64,000 bases of DNA from Verrucomicrobiota bacterium (GCA_016713365.1 JADJPG010000003.1:1-64000), one strand, 5' to 3'. Positions 17,976 to 27,034 are shown, numbered from the stretch's first letter. Notes: a model not told the origin generated them from the letters alone. A program made the numbers and translations.

Positions 17976-18754
17976 TACTTGGGCGTGGTCGGAGCCGGCG
18001 CCTTCGTTCCGTCTGGCGCCACCACCTTCGCTCCGCCGTCCTGCTTGAGCTCGACGTTCAGATTGAAGTTGTTGGTCTTGGACGCCTGGTTGTTTGATCC
18101 CGCCATGAGTTTCTCCGCGCCCTTCTTCTCAGAAGCACCGTAGATGCCCATGCGGATCCATTCGAGACGACGCGCGACTGACAGCTCTTCTTTCAGTCTC
18201 GCCACTTGGGTGCGCAGTGCCGCGAGGTCATTAAACTGGCGTTCCAGTTCCGCCTTCTCGACTTGAAGGCGCTTGAGCTCCTTGAGCAGGAATTCGCGGT
18301 CGCCTTCCGAAGCAGTCAGCTTGCGTTCCGTGTCCGCGATTTGCTTCCCGAGCTTGCCGATCGACGCCGTGAGGTCGTCCATCTTTAAAGTCAGCGCGTT
18401 GGTCTGCGTGGTCAGCTGGGCAATCTGCGCGTCGCGACGTTCGATCTCCGCCTTCGCGGCCTCGGCAGCGGCCTGCATTTCCTTTTGGGTACGGGCGAGG
18501 TCAGCCGACAGCTTGGTTAAATTATTGGAAGCGCCAGAGAGCTCCTCGGCGCGAGCGGCCAGGTTGCTCTGGAGATACATGGCGAGCTTCTCCTGCTCGT
18601 CGAGCTTGCTCTTGGTCTCAGTGACGTTCTTGGTGAGCTCGGTGATCTTTGCTTCGTCCTGCTGCTTCACTTCGACGGACTTCTTTTTCACCGTCAACAA
18701 ACCCACCCCCAGACCGAGGGAGGCCAGAATCAGTATAATAATAGCTGCCTTCAT
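17975..18754 (-). CDS. Membrane-anchored coiled-coil protein
   Basis: A 259-residue protein with an N-terminal hydrophobic helix (IIILILASLGLGVGLLTV) and then a long coiled coil (about residues 30-190, heptads rich in Leu/Lys/Glu/Gln, including ERRDAQIAQLTTQTNAL and ERQFNDLAALRTQVARLKEEL). The tail is Gly/Pro/Ala-rich (KAPAPTTPK). No family was recognised. It probably spans the envelope or acts as a scaffold. The overlap with moaA (TAATG) puts it first in the minus-strand run. Confidence 0.8.
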   Translation of the reverse strand: MKAAIIILILASLGLGVGLLTVKKKSVEVKQQDEAKITELTKNVTETKSKLDEQEKLAMYLQSNLAARAEELSGASNNLTKLSADLARTQKEMQAAAEAAKAEIERRDAQIAQLTTQTNALTLKMDDLTASIGKLGKQIADTERKLTASEGDREFLLKELKRLQVEKAELERQFNDLAALRTQVARLKEELSVARRLEWIRMGIYGASEKKGAEKLMAGSNNQASKTNNFNLNVELKQDGGAKVVAPDGTKAPAPTTPK

Positions 18755-18842
18755 AGGAATCGGAGAATGCGGACCCGCCCGACAAATGGCAAGCGCGACA
18801 TCCGCATCTTGCTAAACAGACGCGCTCGCCTAGATTTGATTC

Positions 18843-19526
18843 ATGGAATTGCCGAACACGGTCCCGGTGATGACGCTGCCGAGCGCGACTCTCTTTCCGC
18901 AGGCGCTCCTTCCGCTTTACATCTTCGAGCCACGCTACCGCCAGATGCTCTCAGACATGCTCAAGGCGGACCGCATGTTCTCCGTCGCGATGCAAAAGCC
19001 CGGCAAACTCCGCGAAACTCCCTGCAACGTCGCCGGCCTCGGTCTCATCCGAGTCTCCGTCGGCCACCAAGACGGCACCTCGCACCTGATTCTTCAGGGC
19101 CTCACCCGCGTCGAGTTGGTGGAAACGGTCTGCACCAAACCGTACCGCATGGCGAGCATCCGTCCTCTGCAGGCGACGCCAACCAAGGACGAAGCAGTCG
19201 ACACACTTGTTTCCAAAGTCCACGAACTCGTGGACGAACGCATTCGCCTCGGTCCGTTTCCCTTTCCGTTTTCCGCCATCAAGCAGGCCGCGCCCGGAAA
19301 GAAGAAAAAGTCCGCGCCGAAGTTCACGGGCAAGGATGTCTTGAACTACCTCGAATCCCTCGCTGATCCCGATCAAGTCGCCGACCTCGTTTCCTGCGCG
19401 CTGCTCCCCGGCGCGGTGGAACGCCAAACCATCCTCGAAACCGTCCCGGTCGAAGCCCGCCTCCGGCACCTCATCCAGTTCCTCAACGAGGAAATCCGCC
19501 GGCTCCGGAAAGACAAGACGTCGTAA
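18843..19526 (+). CDS. LON substrate-binding-domain protein
   Basis: A 227-residue protein consisting of the N-terminal LON (PUA-like) domain only. The opening, TVPVMTLPSATLFPQALLPLYIFEPRYRQML, is the usual LON-domain signature; GLGLIRVSVGHQDGTSHLILQGLTRVEL follows. No AAA+ or protease domain is present, as in the stand-alone LON proteins common in bacteria. It may bind unfolded substrates; its function is not established. It is divergent from the coiled-coil gene, and an SDR gene follows 67 bases downstream. Confidence 0.88.
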   Translation: MELPNTVPVMTLPSATLFPQALLPLYIFEPRYRQMLSDMLKADRMFSVAMQKPGKLRETPCNVAGLGLIRVSVGHQDGTSHLILQGLTRVELVETVCTKPYRMASIRPLQATPTKDEAVDTLVSKVHELVDERIRLGPFPFPFSAIKQAAPGKKKKSAPKFTGKDVLNYLESLADPDQVADLVSCALLPGAVERQTILETVPVEARLRHLIQFLNEEIRRLRKDKTS

Positions 19527-19593
19527 ACGGAAGTTCCCGACTGCAATCGCGAGCTTGCGCCCACGCGCGCGATCCGGATCATTCCGCGCACCT

Positions 19594-20304
19594 ATGAGCA
19601 AGAACGCTGTGGTGACAGGTGCAGGCAGTGGCGTCGGGCAAGCCGTCGCGCTCGCCTTGATCAAACAAGGCTGGCAGGTCGCGATCGTGGGAAGACGCAC
19701 GGCAACGTTGCAGGAGACCATCGATCTCGCCGGCGCCAACAAGGACCAGCTCACCGCCTTTGCTTGCGACATCGGCAAGAGCGACGCCGTTGAGAAACTG
19801 GGAAGAGAGGTTCTCGCGAAGTTTGGCGCCGTCGAAGTGCTCGTGAATGCCGCCGGCACCAACGCGCCAAAGCGCGCGCTCGAAGTGCTCTCCCTCGAAG
19901 ATTACCACGGGATGATGGATACCAACCTCAACGGGGCTTACTACATCACCCAGGCGTTCCTCCCCTCGATGCGCGCACAGAAATCCGGCACCATCGTTCA
20001 CATCGTTTCCGACGCCGGCAAGCAAGCCTCGCCCAAGGCTGGCCCCGCCTACGTGATGAGCAAGTTTGGCCTCGCCGGCTTGACGCAAAGCATCAACGCG
20101 GAGGAGCGTGGCAACGGCATTCGCGCCACGGCGATTTTTCCAGGCGACATCGATACTCCGCTGCTCGACAAACGTCCATCGCCACCGCCGGCCGAAGCGC
20201 GCGCAAAGATGATGCGCGCCGAAGACGTTGCTGAATGCGCCATGCTGGCAATCAATCTGCCGAGTCGCGCGATCGTGGAGGAACTGATTGTGCGGCCGCG
20301 CTGA
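19594..20304 (+). CDS. Short-chain dehydrogenase/reductase (SDR)
   Basis: A 236-residue classical SDR. The Rossmann motif TGAGSGVGQAVALALI is at the N-terminus, NAAGT follows the fourth strand, a serine lies in HIVSDAGKQAS, and the catalytic YVMSK (YxxxK) leads into FGLAGLTQ. NAD(P)-dependent redox on an alcohol or ketone is expected; the substrate is unknown. The ATG at 19594 places the Rossmann motif at the usual distance from the N-terminus, although the frame opens at 19555. Confidence 0.92.
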   Translation: MSKNAVVTGAGSGVGQAVALALIKQGWQVAIVGRRTATLQETIDLAGANKDQLTAFACDIGKSDAVEKLGREVLAKFGAVEVLVNAAGTNAPKRALEVLSLEDYHGMMDTNLNGAYYITQAFLPSMRAQKSGTIVHIVSDAGKQASPKAGPAYVMSKFGLAGLTQSINAEERGNGIRATAIFPGDIDTPLLDKRPSPPPAEARAKMMRAEDVAECAMLAINLPSRAIVEELIVRPR

Positions 20305-20333
20305 GCAGCGCGCTCCTCGGACAGCGTATCATT

Positions 20334-21470
20334 TCAGCATTCCGAAACCTGCCCCAACAAAGCCGCCCGCTTCGCGCCCGTCGTTCCCGGCAAATTGCCC
20401 GGCTGCCTCCGCATCCGTATCCACGCGAGCAACGCGAACGCCGCCGGCTCGATACTTTGCACCGGCCAGCCAAGCTCTCCCGAAGTTTTGATTTCGACGC
20501 GCGGATTCAATTTCTCCAACTGCGCCGCGATACGTTCGCGCAACGTCGAGTTCAACGCACCTCCACCCGCCAGCACCACCACATCCGGCGGAACAGAAAG
20601 ATGCAACCGGTAGTTCATCGCCAGCGAACGCGCCGTGAACTCGGTAAACGTCGCCACCATGTCGGAGTCGGATATCCGCGCCCGACGCATTCGCAGCAAG
20701 GCGGGCTTGAAGAACGGCTCGCCGAACAACTCGCGTCCCGTGCTTTTCGGCGGCGCCTGTCGAAAAAAACGATGCTGGAGCCATTCGGCTACCAACCTCT
20801 CATGTACACGACCACGCGCGGCCATCTCGCCACCGCGATCATAGTGAAGCTTGCCGCCCGAAATTTCGCGCATCGCAAGATCGATCAACACATTCGCCGG
20901 ACCGGTATCAAAGGCGCGGAGCCTGGGCGCGGCACCGCGCTTCGACCAATCGATGGATGTGACATTGCTGATGCCGCCGAGATTGTTGACGCAAACGTGT
21001 TTCCCGCGTTCGCCGAAGATGCGGAGGTGAAACATCGTCGCCAACGGCGCGCCTTGTCCTCCCGCCGCCAGATCCGCGACGCGGAAGTTGCTGACCACAG
21101 GAACGCGCAACGCTTCGGCCAGATACGCAGGTTCGCCGAGCTGAAATGTCGCGGGCGCTCCGCGAACAGGATGGTGGAAAACCGTCTGGCCGTGCAGGCC
21201 GACGAGCTGCGGTTTGAGTCTGGTCTCGCACCTGATGGCGTGCCGTGCGTAGAACCGTCCCAAGTCGTGATGCAACTGCGCCGTTTCCCAACTCGTCGCC
21301 GAACCACGCGCGACGGCATGCAAGCGCGCCTGGAACGGGCGCGGAAACTTCGCCGTCCACAACTCCCGCAATCGAACCTTCGTAGCGCTGATTTCGCAGA
21401 GCGCGTAATCGACCGCGTCGATGCTGGTGCCGGACATGATGCCGAGGACGAGTTGGCTTTTCGCAGTCAT
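20334..21470 (-). CDS. anmK: Anhydro-N-acetylmuramic acid kinase
   Basis: Phosphorylates 1,6-anhydro-MurNAc to MurNAc-6-P in peptidoglycan recycling. The product is 378 residues from the ATG at 21470, matching the family. The N-terminus MTAKSQLVLGIMSGTSIDAVDYAL is the AnmK signature; VGLHGQTVFHHP, NNLGGISNVT, FDTGPANVLIDLAM and LAGGGALNSTLRERI follow as expected of this ASKHA-type kinase. It converges on the SDR gene (29 bases between stops). Its presence complements the NamZ fusion at 1942-4398. Confidence 0.95.
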   Translation of the reverse strand: MTAKSQLVLGIMSGTSIDAVDYALCEISATKVRLRELWTAKFPRPFQARLHAVARGSATSWETAQLHHDLGRFYARHAIRCETRLKPQLVGLHGQTVFHHPVRGAPATFQLGEPAYLAEALRVPVVSNFRVADLAAGGQGAPLATMFHLRIFGERGKHVCVNNLGGISNVTSIDWSKRGAAPRLRAFDTGPANVLIDLAMREISGGKLHYDRGGEMAARGRVHERLVAEWLQHRFFRQAPPKSTGRELFGEPFFKPALLRMRRARISDSDMVATFTEFTARSLAMNYRLHLSVPPDVVVLAGGGALNSTLRERIAAQLEKLNPRVEIKTSGELGWPVQSIEPAAFALLAWIRMRRQPGNLPGTTGAKRAALLGQVSEC

Positions 21471-21523
21471 TACAGGTAAACAGGTCGCGCGAAAACTGTG
21501 ATGCCATCTCGAACCGGTCAACC

Positions 21524-22405
21524 ATGAAAGCCCTCTTCATCCACGCGCATTTTGACGACTACGAATTCACCGCCTCCGGGACGTTTGAACTGTGGCGTCG
21601 TAAACTCGGGCCCGCGTTTCAGGCGAAAGTTCTCGTCTGCACCGACGGCAAGGCCGGACACCACTTCCGCACACGGGAGGAGACGGGACGCATCCGGATC
21701 GAGGAGCAAGCAGCTTCGGCCAAGATCGGCGGTTATGAGTTCGAATTGTTGCGCCTGCCGAACGGGCACCCACCTCGCGAAGCCTGCTTGCAGGTGACTC
21801 CAGATCTGCTCGCCGCACTCTGGAAGGAAATCCGTGACTACGAGCCCGACTACATTTTCTGTCCGCCGCTCGGCAGCGATCCGCTGGCGGGCATCCACAA
21901 CGATCACGAGACGATCGCCGAGGCGGTGCGCCGGGTCTCTTACATGATCAACGTGCCGCACGCGTTTACTCCGGAATACCCGGCGGATGAGACGAAATCC
22001 ACGCCGTGCAAAGTGCCGGTGATCATCAACGTCTACGATGGCTACATGTTCGGTGCGAACGCGTACGACTTCGCCATCGACGTGGAAGAGGCGTTCGCCG
22101 CGGTTTGCGAAATGACGTGGTGTCACCAATCGCAAATCATCGAATGGCTGCCGTGGGTGGGCCGGCACAACATGGCGCCCCCAGCTTCGATCGCGGATTG
22201 GAGAACGACGCTTCGCGCGCGGTTCGATCGGAAGAACCGCGAGTTGGGAATCGAATCTCCTCACGCGGTGGAGGTCTTTCGCGTCACGGCCTGGGGCGAA
22301 GTCCCGACGCTCGCACAGCTCACGACGGATTTTCCTACCATGTTCGAACCGGCTTCAAACCTCGCCGGGTTGGAGAAACGCTTGCAACAGTGGAATCACG
22401 ATTGA
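21524..22405 (+). CDS. PIG-L/LmbE family deacetylase
   Basis: A 293-residue zinc-dependent N-acetyl-sugar deacetylase-like protein. The metal motif HAHFDDYEF (HxxxDD form of PHPDD) lies at residues 7-15, and DPLAGIHNDHETIAEAV supplies the second histidine motif. No signal peptide is seen, so it is probably cytoplasmic. The family includes GlcNAc-PI, mycothiol, bacillithiol and lincosamide deacetylases, so the substrate is open. It is divergent from anmK, only 53 bases away, so an amino-sugar substrate would fit, though this is inference. Confidence 0.85.
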   Translation: MKALFIHAHFDDYEFTASGTFELWRRKLGPAFQAKVLVCTDGKAGHHFRTREETGRIRIEEQAASAKIGGYEFELLRLPNGHPPREACLQVTPDLLAALWKEIRDYEPDYIFCPPLGSDPLAGIHNDHETIAEAVRRVSYMINVPHAFTPEYPADETKSTPCKVPVIINVYDGYMFGANAYDFAIDVEEAFAAVCEMTWCHQSQIIEWLPWVGRHNMAPPASIADWRTTLRARFDRKNRELGIESPHAVEVFRVTAWGEVPTLAQLTTDFPTMFEPASNLAGLEKRLQQWNHD

Positions 22406-22535
22406 TGCCCGGCGCCGGGATTGCGTAACCCGAAGCGCCGGGCCGCAGTCATTAAGGGCATAAGCCGTTCAGGACCCGCGAATGCGGTCGTGTCCTTGCT
22501 GTGCTCGGCGCATCAGTCATTCAACACTATCCGTT

Positions 22536-22937
22536 ATGCAACGCTCACTCACCTCTGCCCTCTCACTTACGTTTTGCCTGCTGCTTGGCTTGGTTGCCGC
22601 AGTTCATGCCGAAGATAAGAAAGCCAATCCGACAGGAACCTGGAAATGGAGCTTCGCCGGCCAGAATGGTCAGACCCGCGAAACCACGCTGAAGTTGAAG
22701 CTCGAGGGCGAGAAGCTGACCGGATCGGTGTCGGGTCGCAACGGAGACACCGCGATCGACGACGCCAAAATCAAGGGCGAGGAGATTTCCTTCTCGGTCA
22801 CCCGCGAGTTCAACGGCAACAAAATGACTGCCAAATACAATGGCAAGCTCAACGGCGACACCATCAAGGGCAAGGTGGAAACTGAACGTGATGGGGAAAA
22901 GCGCAGTCGCGATTGGGAAGCGAAGCGCGAGAAATAA
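22536..22937 (+). CDS. Small secreted hypothetical protein
   Basis: A 133-residue protein with a clear signal peptide (TFCLLLGLVAAVHAE). The mature part is a small beta-rich, lysine- and glutamate-rich domain (TWKWSFAGQNGQTRE, LKLEGEKLTGSVSG, YNGKLNGDTIKGKVE). Such repeats of 'GxLxGxIxG' strands recall lipocalin-like or extracellular beta-sandwich proteins of unknown function found in this phylum. A strong terminator follows, so it is probably monocistronic. Confidence 0.75.
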   Translation: MQRSLTSALSLTFCLLLGLVAAVHAEDKKANPTGTWKWSFAGQNGQTRETTLKLKLEGEKLTGSVSGRNGDTAIDDAKIKGEEISFSVTREFNGNKMTAKYNGKLNGDTIKGKVETERDGEKRSRDWEAKREK

Positions 22938-22969
22938 TCGCGAAGACTTTGAGATTTGAACTCAACCAC

Positions 22970-22996
22970 AGCCCGGCCTTCGCGCCGGGCTTTTTG
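22970..22996 (+). terminator. Rho-independent terminator
   Basis: A 7-bp GC-rich stem GCCCGGC/GCCGGGC (22971-22977 with 22984-22990), 6-base loop, followed by TTTTTGTTT. It terminates the small secreted protein gene ending at 22937. Confidence 0.88.
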
Positions 22997-23022
22997 TTTC
23001 TCCGTGCAGGATTCCTCCGAGA

Positions 23023-23268
23023 CTATTGTCGCTCGTACTCGCCTTTGCTGACTTTCTTGAACACGGTAAAGCCAGCTTTCTTCGCGTCCGAGTATGAGGT
23101 CGGCTTCAAAATGTTCGGGGTACTGAAACTGGAGATCAATTTGCGGACCGGACGCTTGCAGCCAGGGCACTTTGTCAGTTCCGGAGCACTAATCGGGCGG
23201 CGCAAGGTGAACTTGCCGCCGCACGCCGTGCAGCTTCCGTCGCAGAGTTCATATTCGTAGAGCGGCAT
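23023..23268 (-). CDS. FmdB-like zinc-ribbon protein (short form)
   Basis: An 81-residue protein starting MPLYEYELCDGSCTACGGKFTL, with a second Cys pair CPGCKRPV: an FmdB-type zinc ribbon. It ends in VFKKVSKGEYERQ without the Ser/Lys-rich tail of the paralog at 15455-15817. It lies 75 bases after the CobW gene on the same strand, so the two may be co-expressed; both are putative zinc-binding proteins. Confidence 0.82.
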   Translation of the reverse strand: MPLYEYELCDGSCTACGGKFTLRRPISAPELTKCPGCKRPVRKLISSFSTPNILKPTSYSDAKKAGFTVFKKVSKGEYERQ

Positions 23269-23342
23269 AATCGGGTCTCAGTTCTTTCGACACACCACTA
23301 TGGCCCAGCCCCGCGGCTTTGCGCAAGAGGCTGACCGTAGCG

Positions 23343-24395
23343 TCAGGCGATGCCGGCCGCAAAGCCGCGGCGGATCTTCGCTTCGTCGAGATCCTTGCCA
23401 ATGAAGACCAGCTGGCTGATGCGTTTCTCACCGACATTCCAAAGGCGATCCGGCTTTGCATCGAACATGGTCTGCACACCCTGAAAGACGACGCGCTTCG
23501 CCTGTCCCTGGATCTGGAGGATGCCTTTGCTCCGATAAATGTTCGCTCCGAGCTCGCGAATAATCTCGCTGAGCCACGCTTCGACCTTCTTCAAATCAAG
23601 CGGCCGATCATCGCTCAAGTAGAACGACGTTACGCTCTCATCGTGATGATGGTGATGCTGATCGTGATCGTGGGAATGGTCATGACCATGCTCGTGCTCA
23701 TGATCATGGTCACATCCGGGGCCACAGTCATGATCATGATCGTGATCAGCATGCGCGGCGGTTTCCGGCATGGAGAAGTTCGTGGTCAGTTCGCGAGCCT
23801 TGAGGTTAAAGATTTTCGCCGGGTCGATCTGGGAGTTCAACGTCCGATGAAGGGTGGCGAGAGAATTGATCCTCCGGATGCGACCTTCCACGCGTTCCAG
23901 TTCTTCGGGTGAAACCAAGTCGGTCTTATTGAGCAGAATGACGTCCGCAAAAGCGATCTGCGCCGTTGGCTCTGGACCGCCTTCAAGTTCCTTTTCCAAA
24001 TGTCGCGCATCCACGACGGTAATAACACCATCAAGGCGCATCTTGTCCGCCAAGTCAGATGCCTTGAAGGTGTGAACAACCGGGCTGGGATCCGCGAGCC
24101 CAGTCGTTTCGATCAATACGTAGTCGAAGCGCTTCTGCTTCTGAATCAATCCCTCGAGGCTCTTGATCAGATCCCCGCGCACCCGGCAGCAGAGACAGCC
24201 GTTGTTGAGTTCGAGGATCTCTTCATCGACACCAACAACCAATTGATTGTCGATGCTGATCGCGCCGAATTCATTGATGATGATGGCGCACTTGTATCCG
24301 TGCTTCTGAGTCAGAAGATGATTCAGCAAGGTCGTCTTCCCGGCACCAAGAAAGCCAGTCAATACCGTTACCGGAATCGGATCTCGTTTCGTCAT
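23343..24395 (-). CDS. CobW/ZNG1 family metal-chaperone GTPase with His-rich loop
   Basis: A 350-residue G3E GTPase (COG0523). Walker A GFLGAGKTT is at residues 14-22, the metal-binding CxCC motif is Cys67, Cys69 and Cys70 (NNGCLCCRV), and the guanine-specificity motif is NKTD. Residues about 211-253 are a striking His/Asp-rich stretch (HADHDHDHDCGPGC, then HDHSHDHDQHHHHH). The family inserts Zn, Co or Fe into target enzymes; the His-loop suggests Zn or Ni/Co storage. The start at 24395 begins MTKRDPIPVTVLTGFLG; an earlier in-frame ATG at 24467 adds an unlikely extension. It follows accC by 92 bases. Confidence 0.9.
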   Translation of the reverse strand: MTKRDPIPVTVLTGFLGAGKTTLLNHLLTQKHGYKCAIIINEFGAISIDNQLVVGVDEEILELNNGCLCCRVRGDLIKSLEGLIQKQKRFDYVLIETTGLADPSPVVHTFKASDLADKMRLDGVITVVDARHLEKELEGGPEPTAQIAFADVILLNKTDLVSPEELERVEGRIRRINSLATLHRTLNSQIDPAKIFNLKARELTTNFSMPETAAHADHDHDHDCGPGCDHDHEHEHGHDHSHDHDQHHHHHDESVTSFYLSDDRPLDLKKVEAWLSEIIRELGANIYRSKGILQIQGQAKRVVFQGVQTMFDAKPDRLWNVGEKRISQLVFIGKDLDEAKIRRGFAAGIA

Positions 24396-24486
24396 GGGGA
24401 AAGGATGCCGCAAAAATCCCACCGAGGCAACAGCTTTGCCCCTGTGCGGGAAAACTCCGGGCTGCAACCAACTTCAACTGCGAGGG

Positions 24487-25869
24487 CTAAGCCTTCTCTT
24501 CGATCAATTCGCGGCGCGCGCCGCTCAACAAGGTCTCAACGAAATTGGTCGAGTAAACCCCTCGACGGAAATTCGGATCCTGAAGAATCGCCAACTCGAA
24601 CGGAATCGTCGTCTTGATTCCGGTGATCATGTACTCGCTGAGGGCTCGGCTCATCTTGTCCATCGCTTCCCGTCGATCTTTGCCGTAGGTGATGAGCTTG
24701 CCGATCATCGAATCATAGTGAGGCGGAATGCTGTAGCCAGCGTATGCGTGACTGTCGACGCGCACACCGCGACCACCCGGGGCATAATACATTTCAATTC
24801 GTCCCGGAGAAGGGCGGAAGTCGTCAAAAGGATCTTCCGCGTTAATACGGCATTCGATTGAGTGCCCACGGAATTGGACATCTTTCTCGGAGAGCTTCAG
24901 CGGCTCGCCCATGGCGATCATGATCTGAAGCTTCACCAAGTCATAGCCGGTGACTTCTTCAGTGATCGGATGCTCGACTTGGATGCGTTTGTTGACTTCC
25001 AAGAAATAGAAGTTGCCATGGTCGTCGACGATGAACTCGACGGTTCCTGCGTTCGTGTAATGGGCCATCTCAGCGATGCGAATCGCGGCTTTGCCCATTT
25101 TTTCCCGCAGCTTCTTGTATTTGTTCTCGATTAGCGGAGACGGAGTTTCCTCGAGTATCTTCTGGTTGCGTCGCTGGATTGAACAATCACGCTCGCCGAG
25201 GTGAATGATGTTGCCGCGATTATCACCAAGTATTTGAAACTCGATGTGGTGAGGGTTCTCGATGAACTTCTCGATGTAGACGTTCGAGTTGCCAAACGCC
25301 TTCTCCGCTTCCGTCCTAGCCGTGTGATACCCCTTGACCAACGAAATGTCGTTGTGAGCCACCCGCATGCCCCGACCGCCGCCGCCCGCGATAGCTTTAA
25401 TGATAACGGGATATCCAATACGCCGCGCTGTGGCGAGAGCGTCTTGTTCGTTCTCAATGTTGCCATCTGAACCAGGGGGCGTCGGAACTCCGGCTTTCTT
25501 GGCCAAGGCGCGACTCACCGCCTTGTCTTCCAAAGCATTCATCGCTCTGGAGCTTGGGCCAATGAACCGGATATTGCAGCTCTCGCAAACGTCTGCAAAG
25601 TGGGCGTTCTCGGAGAGGAACCCGTAACCAGGATGGATGGCATCAACATCGGTGATCTCAGCGGCACTGATGATCCGATCAATGCGAAGATAGCTCTCGG
25701 AGCTCGGACTTTTACCGATGCAGATCGCCTCATCCGCCATCTGGACGTGCATGGAATTCGCGTCCGCCTCGGAATAGACCGCCACCGAACGGATGTTCAA
25801 CTCCCGACAAGCCCGAATGATTCGAACTGCGATTTCGCCTCGGTTGGCGACCAGAATTTTCTCAAACAT
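24487..25869 (-). CDS. accC: Acetyl-CoA carboxylase biotin carboxylase subunit
   Basis: ATP-dependent carboxylation of biotin on AccB, the first half-reaction of fatty acid synthesis. The product is 460 residues, the normal length. It opens with MFEKILVANRGEIAVRIIRACREL; the ATP-grasp glycine loop IKAIAGGGGRGMRVA, the biotin/CO2-binding segment EKFIENPHHIEFQILGD, and FLEVNKRIQVEHPITE are intact. Usually that last motif reads EMNTRxQVEHxVTE, so the N-to-K change at NKR is a small variation. It starts 20 bases after accB. Confidence 0.96.
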   Translation of the reverse strand: MFEKILVANRGEIAVRIIRACRELNIRSVAVYSEADANSMHVQMADEAICIGKSPSSESYLRIDRIISAAEITDVDAIHPGYGFLSENAHFADVCESCNIRFIGPSSRAMNALEDKAVSRALAKKAGVPTPPGSDGNIENEQDALATARRIGYPVIIKAIAGGGGRGMRVAHNDISLVKGYHTARTEAEKAFGNSNVYIEKFIENPHHIEFQILGDNRGNIIHLGERDCSIQRRNQKILEETPSPLIENKYKKLREKMGKAAIRIAEMAHYTNAGTVEFIVDDHGNFYFLEVNKRIQVEHPITEEVTGYDLVKLQIMIAMGEPLKLSEKDVQFRGHSIECRINAEDPFDDFRPSPGRIEMYYAPGGRGVRVDSHAYAGYSIPPHYDSMIGKLITYGKDRREAMDKMSRALSEYMITGIKTTIPFELAILQDPNFRRGVYSTNFVETLLSGARRELIEEKA

Positions 25870-25889
25870 TGGCTTCTACGTAGTCCGAA

Positions 25890-26363
25890 TTAAAGCGGGC
25901 GAATGCGGAACATCGGCTGCCCAAACTCGACTGGCTTGGCGTTATCGATCAAGATCTCTGCAATCACCCCGCGAACCTCGGCCTTGATCTCATTCATCAC
26001 CTTCATCGCCTCAATGATGCAGACCACCGAATCAGGGTTCACTTCGGTGCCGATTTCGACGTAGTTGCCGGATTCAGGCGATGGAGCTCGATAAAGCGTT
26101 CCAATCATCGGCGACTTAATCTCTGCCAGATTCGAAGGAACGGAAGGAGCCACCACAGCAACCGGCACGGTGGAAACCGGAATCGCTCCTGGAATTTGTG
26201 CGGACGAAGGAGCGGGTAGCGGAACCGCGACATCTTCGTATTGAGCGACCTGCACACCACCACGCTTCAGGCGAATCTTGAAATCCTGCCGCTCGAGCTC
26301 GAACTCTGAAACTGAGTTCTTCTTCATGAGATCGATGATGGCTTTGATATCCTTCAGGTCCAC
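25890..26363 (-). CDS. accB: Biotin carboxyl carrier protein of acetyl-CoA carboxylase
   Basis: A 157-residue BCCP. The C-terminal biotinyl domain carries EAMKVMNEI, with biotinylated Lys121, and SPMIGTLYRAPSP. The N-terminal helix MDLKDIKAIIDLMKKNSVSEFE and the Ala/Pro/Val-rich hinge (PLPAPSSAQIPGAIP) are typical. It is co-transcribed with accC. A 223-base spacer with a terminator separates it from aroQ. Confidence 0.96.
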   Translation of the reverse strand: MDLKDIKAIIDLMKKNSVSEFELERQDFKIRLKRGGVQVAQYEDVAVPLPAPSSAQIPGAIPVSTVPVAVVAPSVPSNLAEIKSPMIGTLYRAPSPESGNYVEIGTEVNPDSVVCIIEAMKVMNEIKAEVRGVIAEILIDNAKPVEFGQPMFRIRPL

Positions 26364-26419
26364 GCAGTCCTCCGGGGGTTATTGCAACTAAACTCGTGCT
26401 GTTTCTCAGTATTCATTAA

Positions 26420-26453
26420 GCAAAAAAGCAGTGACCGACAGGTGACACTGCTT
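26420..26453 (-). terminator. Rho-independent terminator between aroQ and accB
   Basis: On the minus strand AAGCAGTG (26453-26446) pairs with CACTGCTT (26433-26426), followed by a run of Ts. It lies 134 bases past the aroQ stop and about 57 bases before the accB start. It either ends the O-antigen ligase/aroQ transcript or attenuates accB. The rest of the gap 26364-26586 is AT-richer than its surroundings and holds no gene. Confidence 0.82.
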
Positions 26454-26586
26454 ACGACAAAATTCCGAAATCGACGGCACGGTAGGGACAGCAAAATAAG
26501 CCGTCAAGAAGTAAAACCGCCTGCAACCTCCACGAAAAAGCACTCACTCCTGACGTAAGAAAACCCTCAAAACCGCGAACTGGCGG

Positions 26587-27018
26587 CTATTCGTTAATGT
26601 TAACGGCGGAAATCAGGCCCAAAATGTAAGAGAACGCACCGAATCCACTGATTTGGCCGCGACAGACAGGCGCAAGGAGAGAACGGTGACGGAACTCCTC
26701 GCGCGCATGAATGTTCGACAGGTGAATTTCAATCGTAGGGATCGCAACCGCAGCAATCGCATCCCGAAGGGCGATACTGGTGTGGGTGTAGGCCGCCGCG
26801 TTGATCACGATGGCATCAAAAACTCCCTTCGCTTCTTGAATCCAAGTAACCAGCTCGCCCTCGACATTCGACTGCTTGAAATCAACTTCAACAGATCGAA
26901 CTTTCGCCTCTCGGCGAATCAATGCTTCGATCTCGGCCAAGGTAGTTCGACCGTATTTTTCCGGCTCGCGCTGTCCGAGCAGATTCAGGTTTGGTCCATT
27001 GAGGAAGAGAATCTTCAT
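26587..27018 (-). CDS. aroQ: 3-dehydroquinate dehydratase, type II
   Basis: Third step of the shikimate pathway. The 143-residue product matches the type II family: LFLNGPNLNLLGQREPEKYG at the N-terminus with the catalytic Arg and Tyr, EGELVTWIQEA, INAAAYTHTSIALRDAI, and EIHLSNIHAREEFRHRS with the catalytic histidine. It starts 16 bases after the O-antigen ligase gene. Confidence 0.96.
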   Translation of the reverse strand: MKILFLNGPNLNLLGQREPEKYGRTTLAEIEALIRREAKVRSVEVDFKQSNVEGELVTWIQEAKGVFDAIVINAAAYTHTSIALRDAIAAVAIPTIEIHLSNIHAREEFRHRSLLAPVCRGQISGFGAFSYILGLISAVNINE

Positions 27019-27034
27019 ATCGGCTGGCCGAAGA

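Noticed and set aside
22406..22446. A GC-rich hairpin after the PIG-L gene (CCCGGCGC paired with GCGCCGGG)
   Set aside because: No T-run follows, so I do not call it a terminator.
23319..23912. A plus-strand frame with an apparent membrane helix (runs of Met, Val and Ile)
   Set aside because: It is antisense to the CobW His/Asp tract; CAT/CAC and GAC/GAT codons read on the other strand as Met, Val and Ile, giving a false transmembrane segment.
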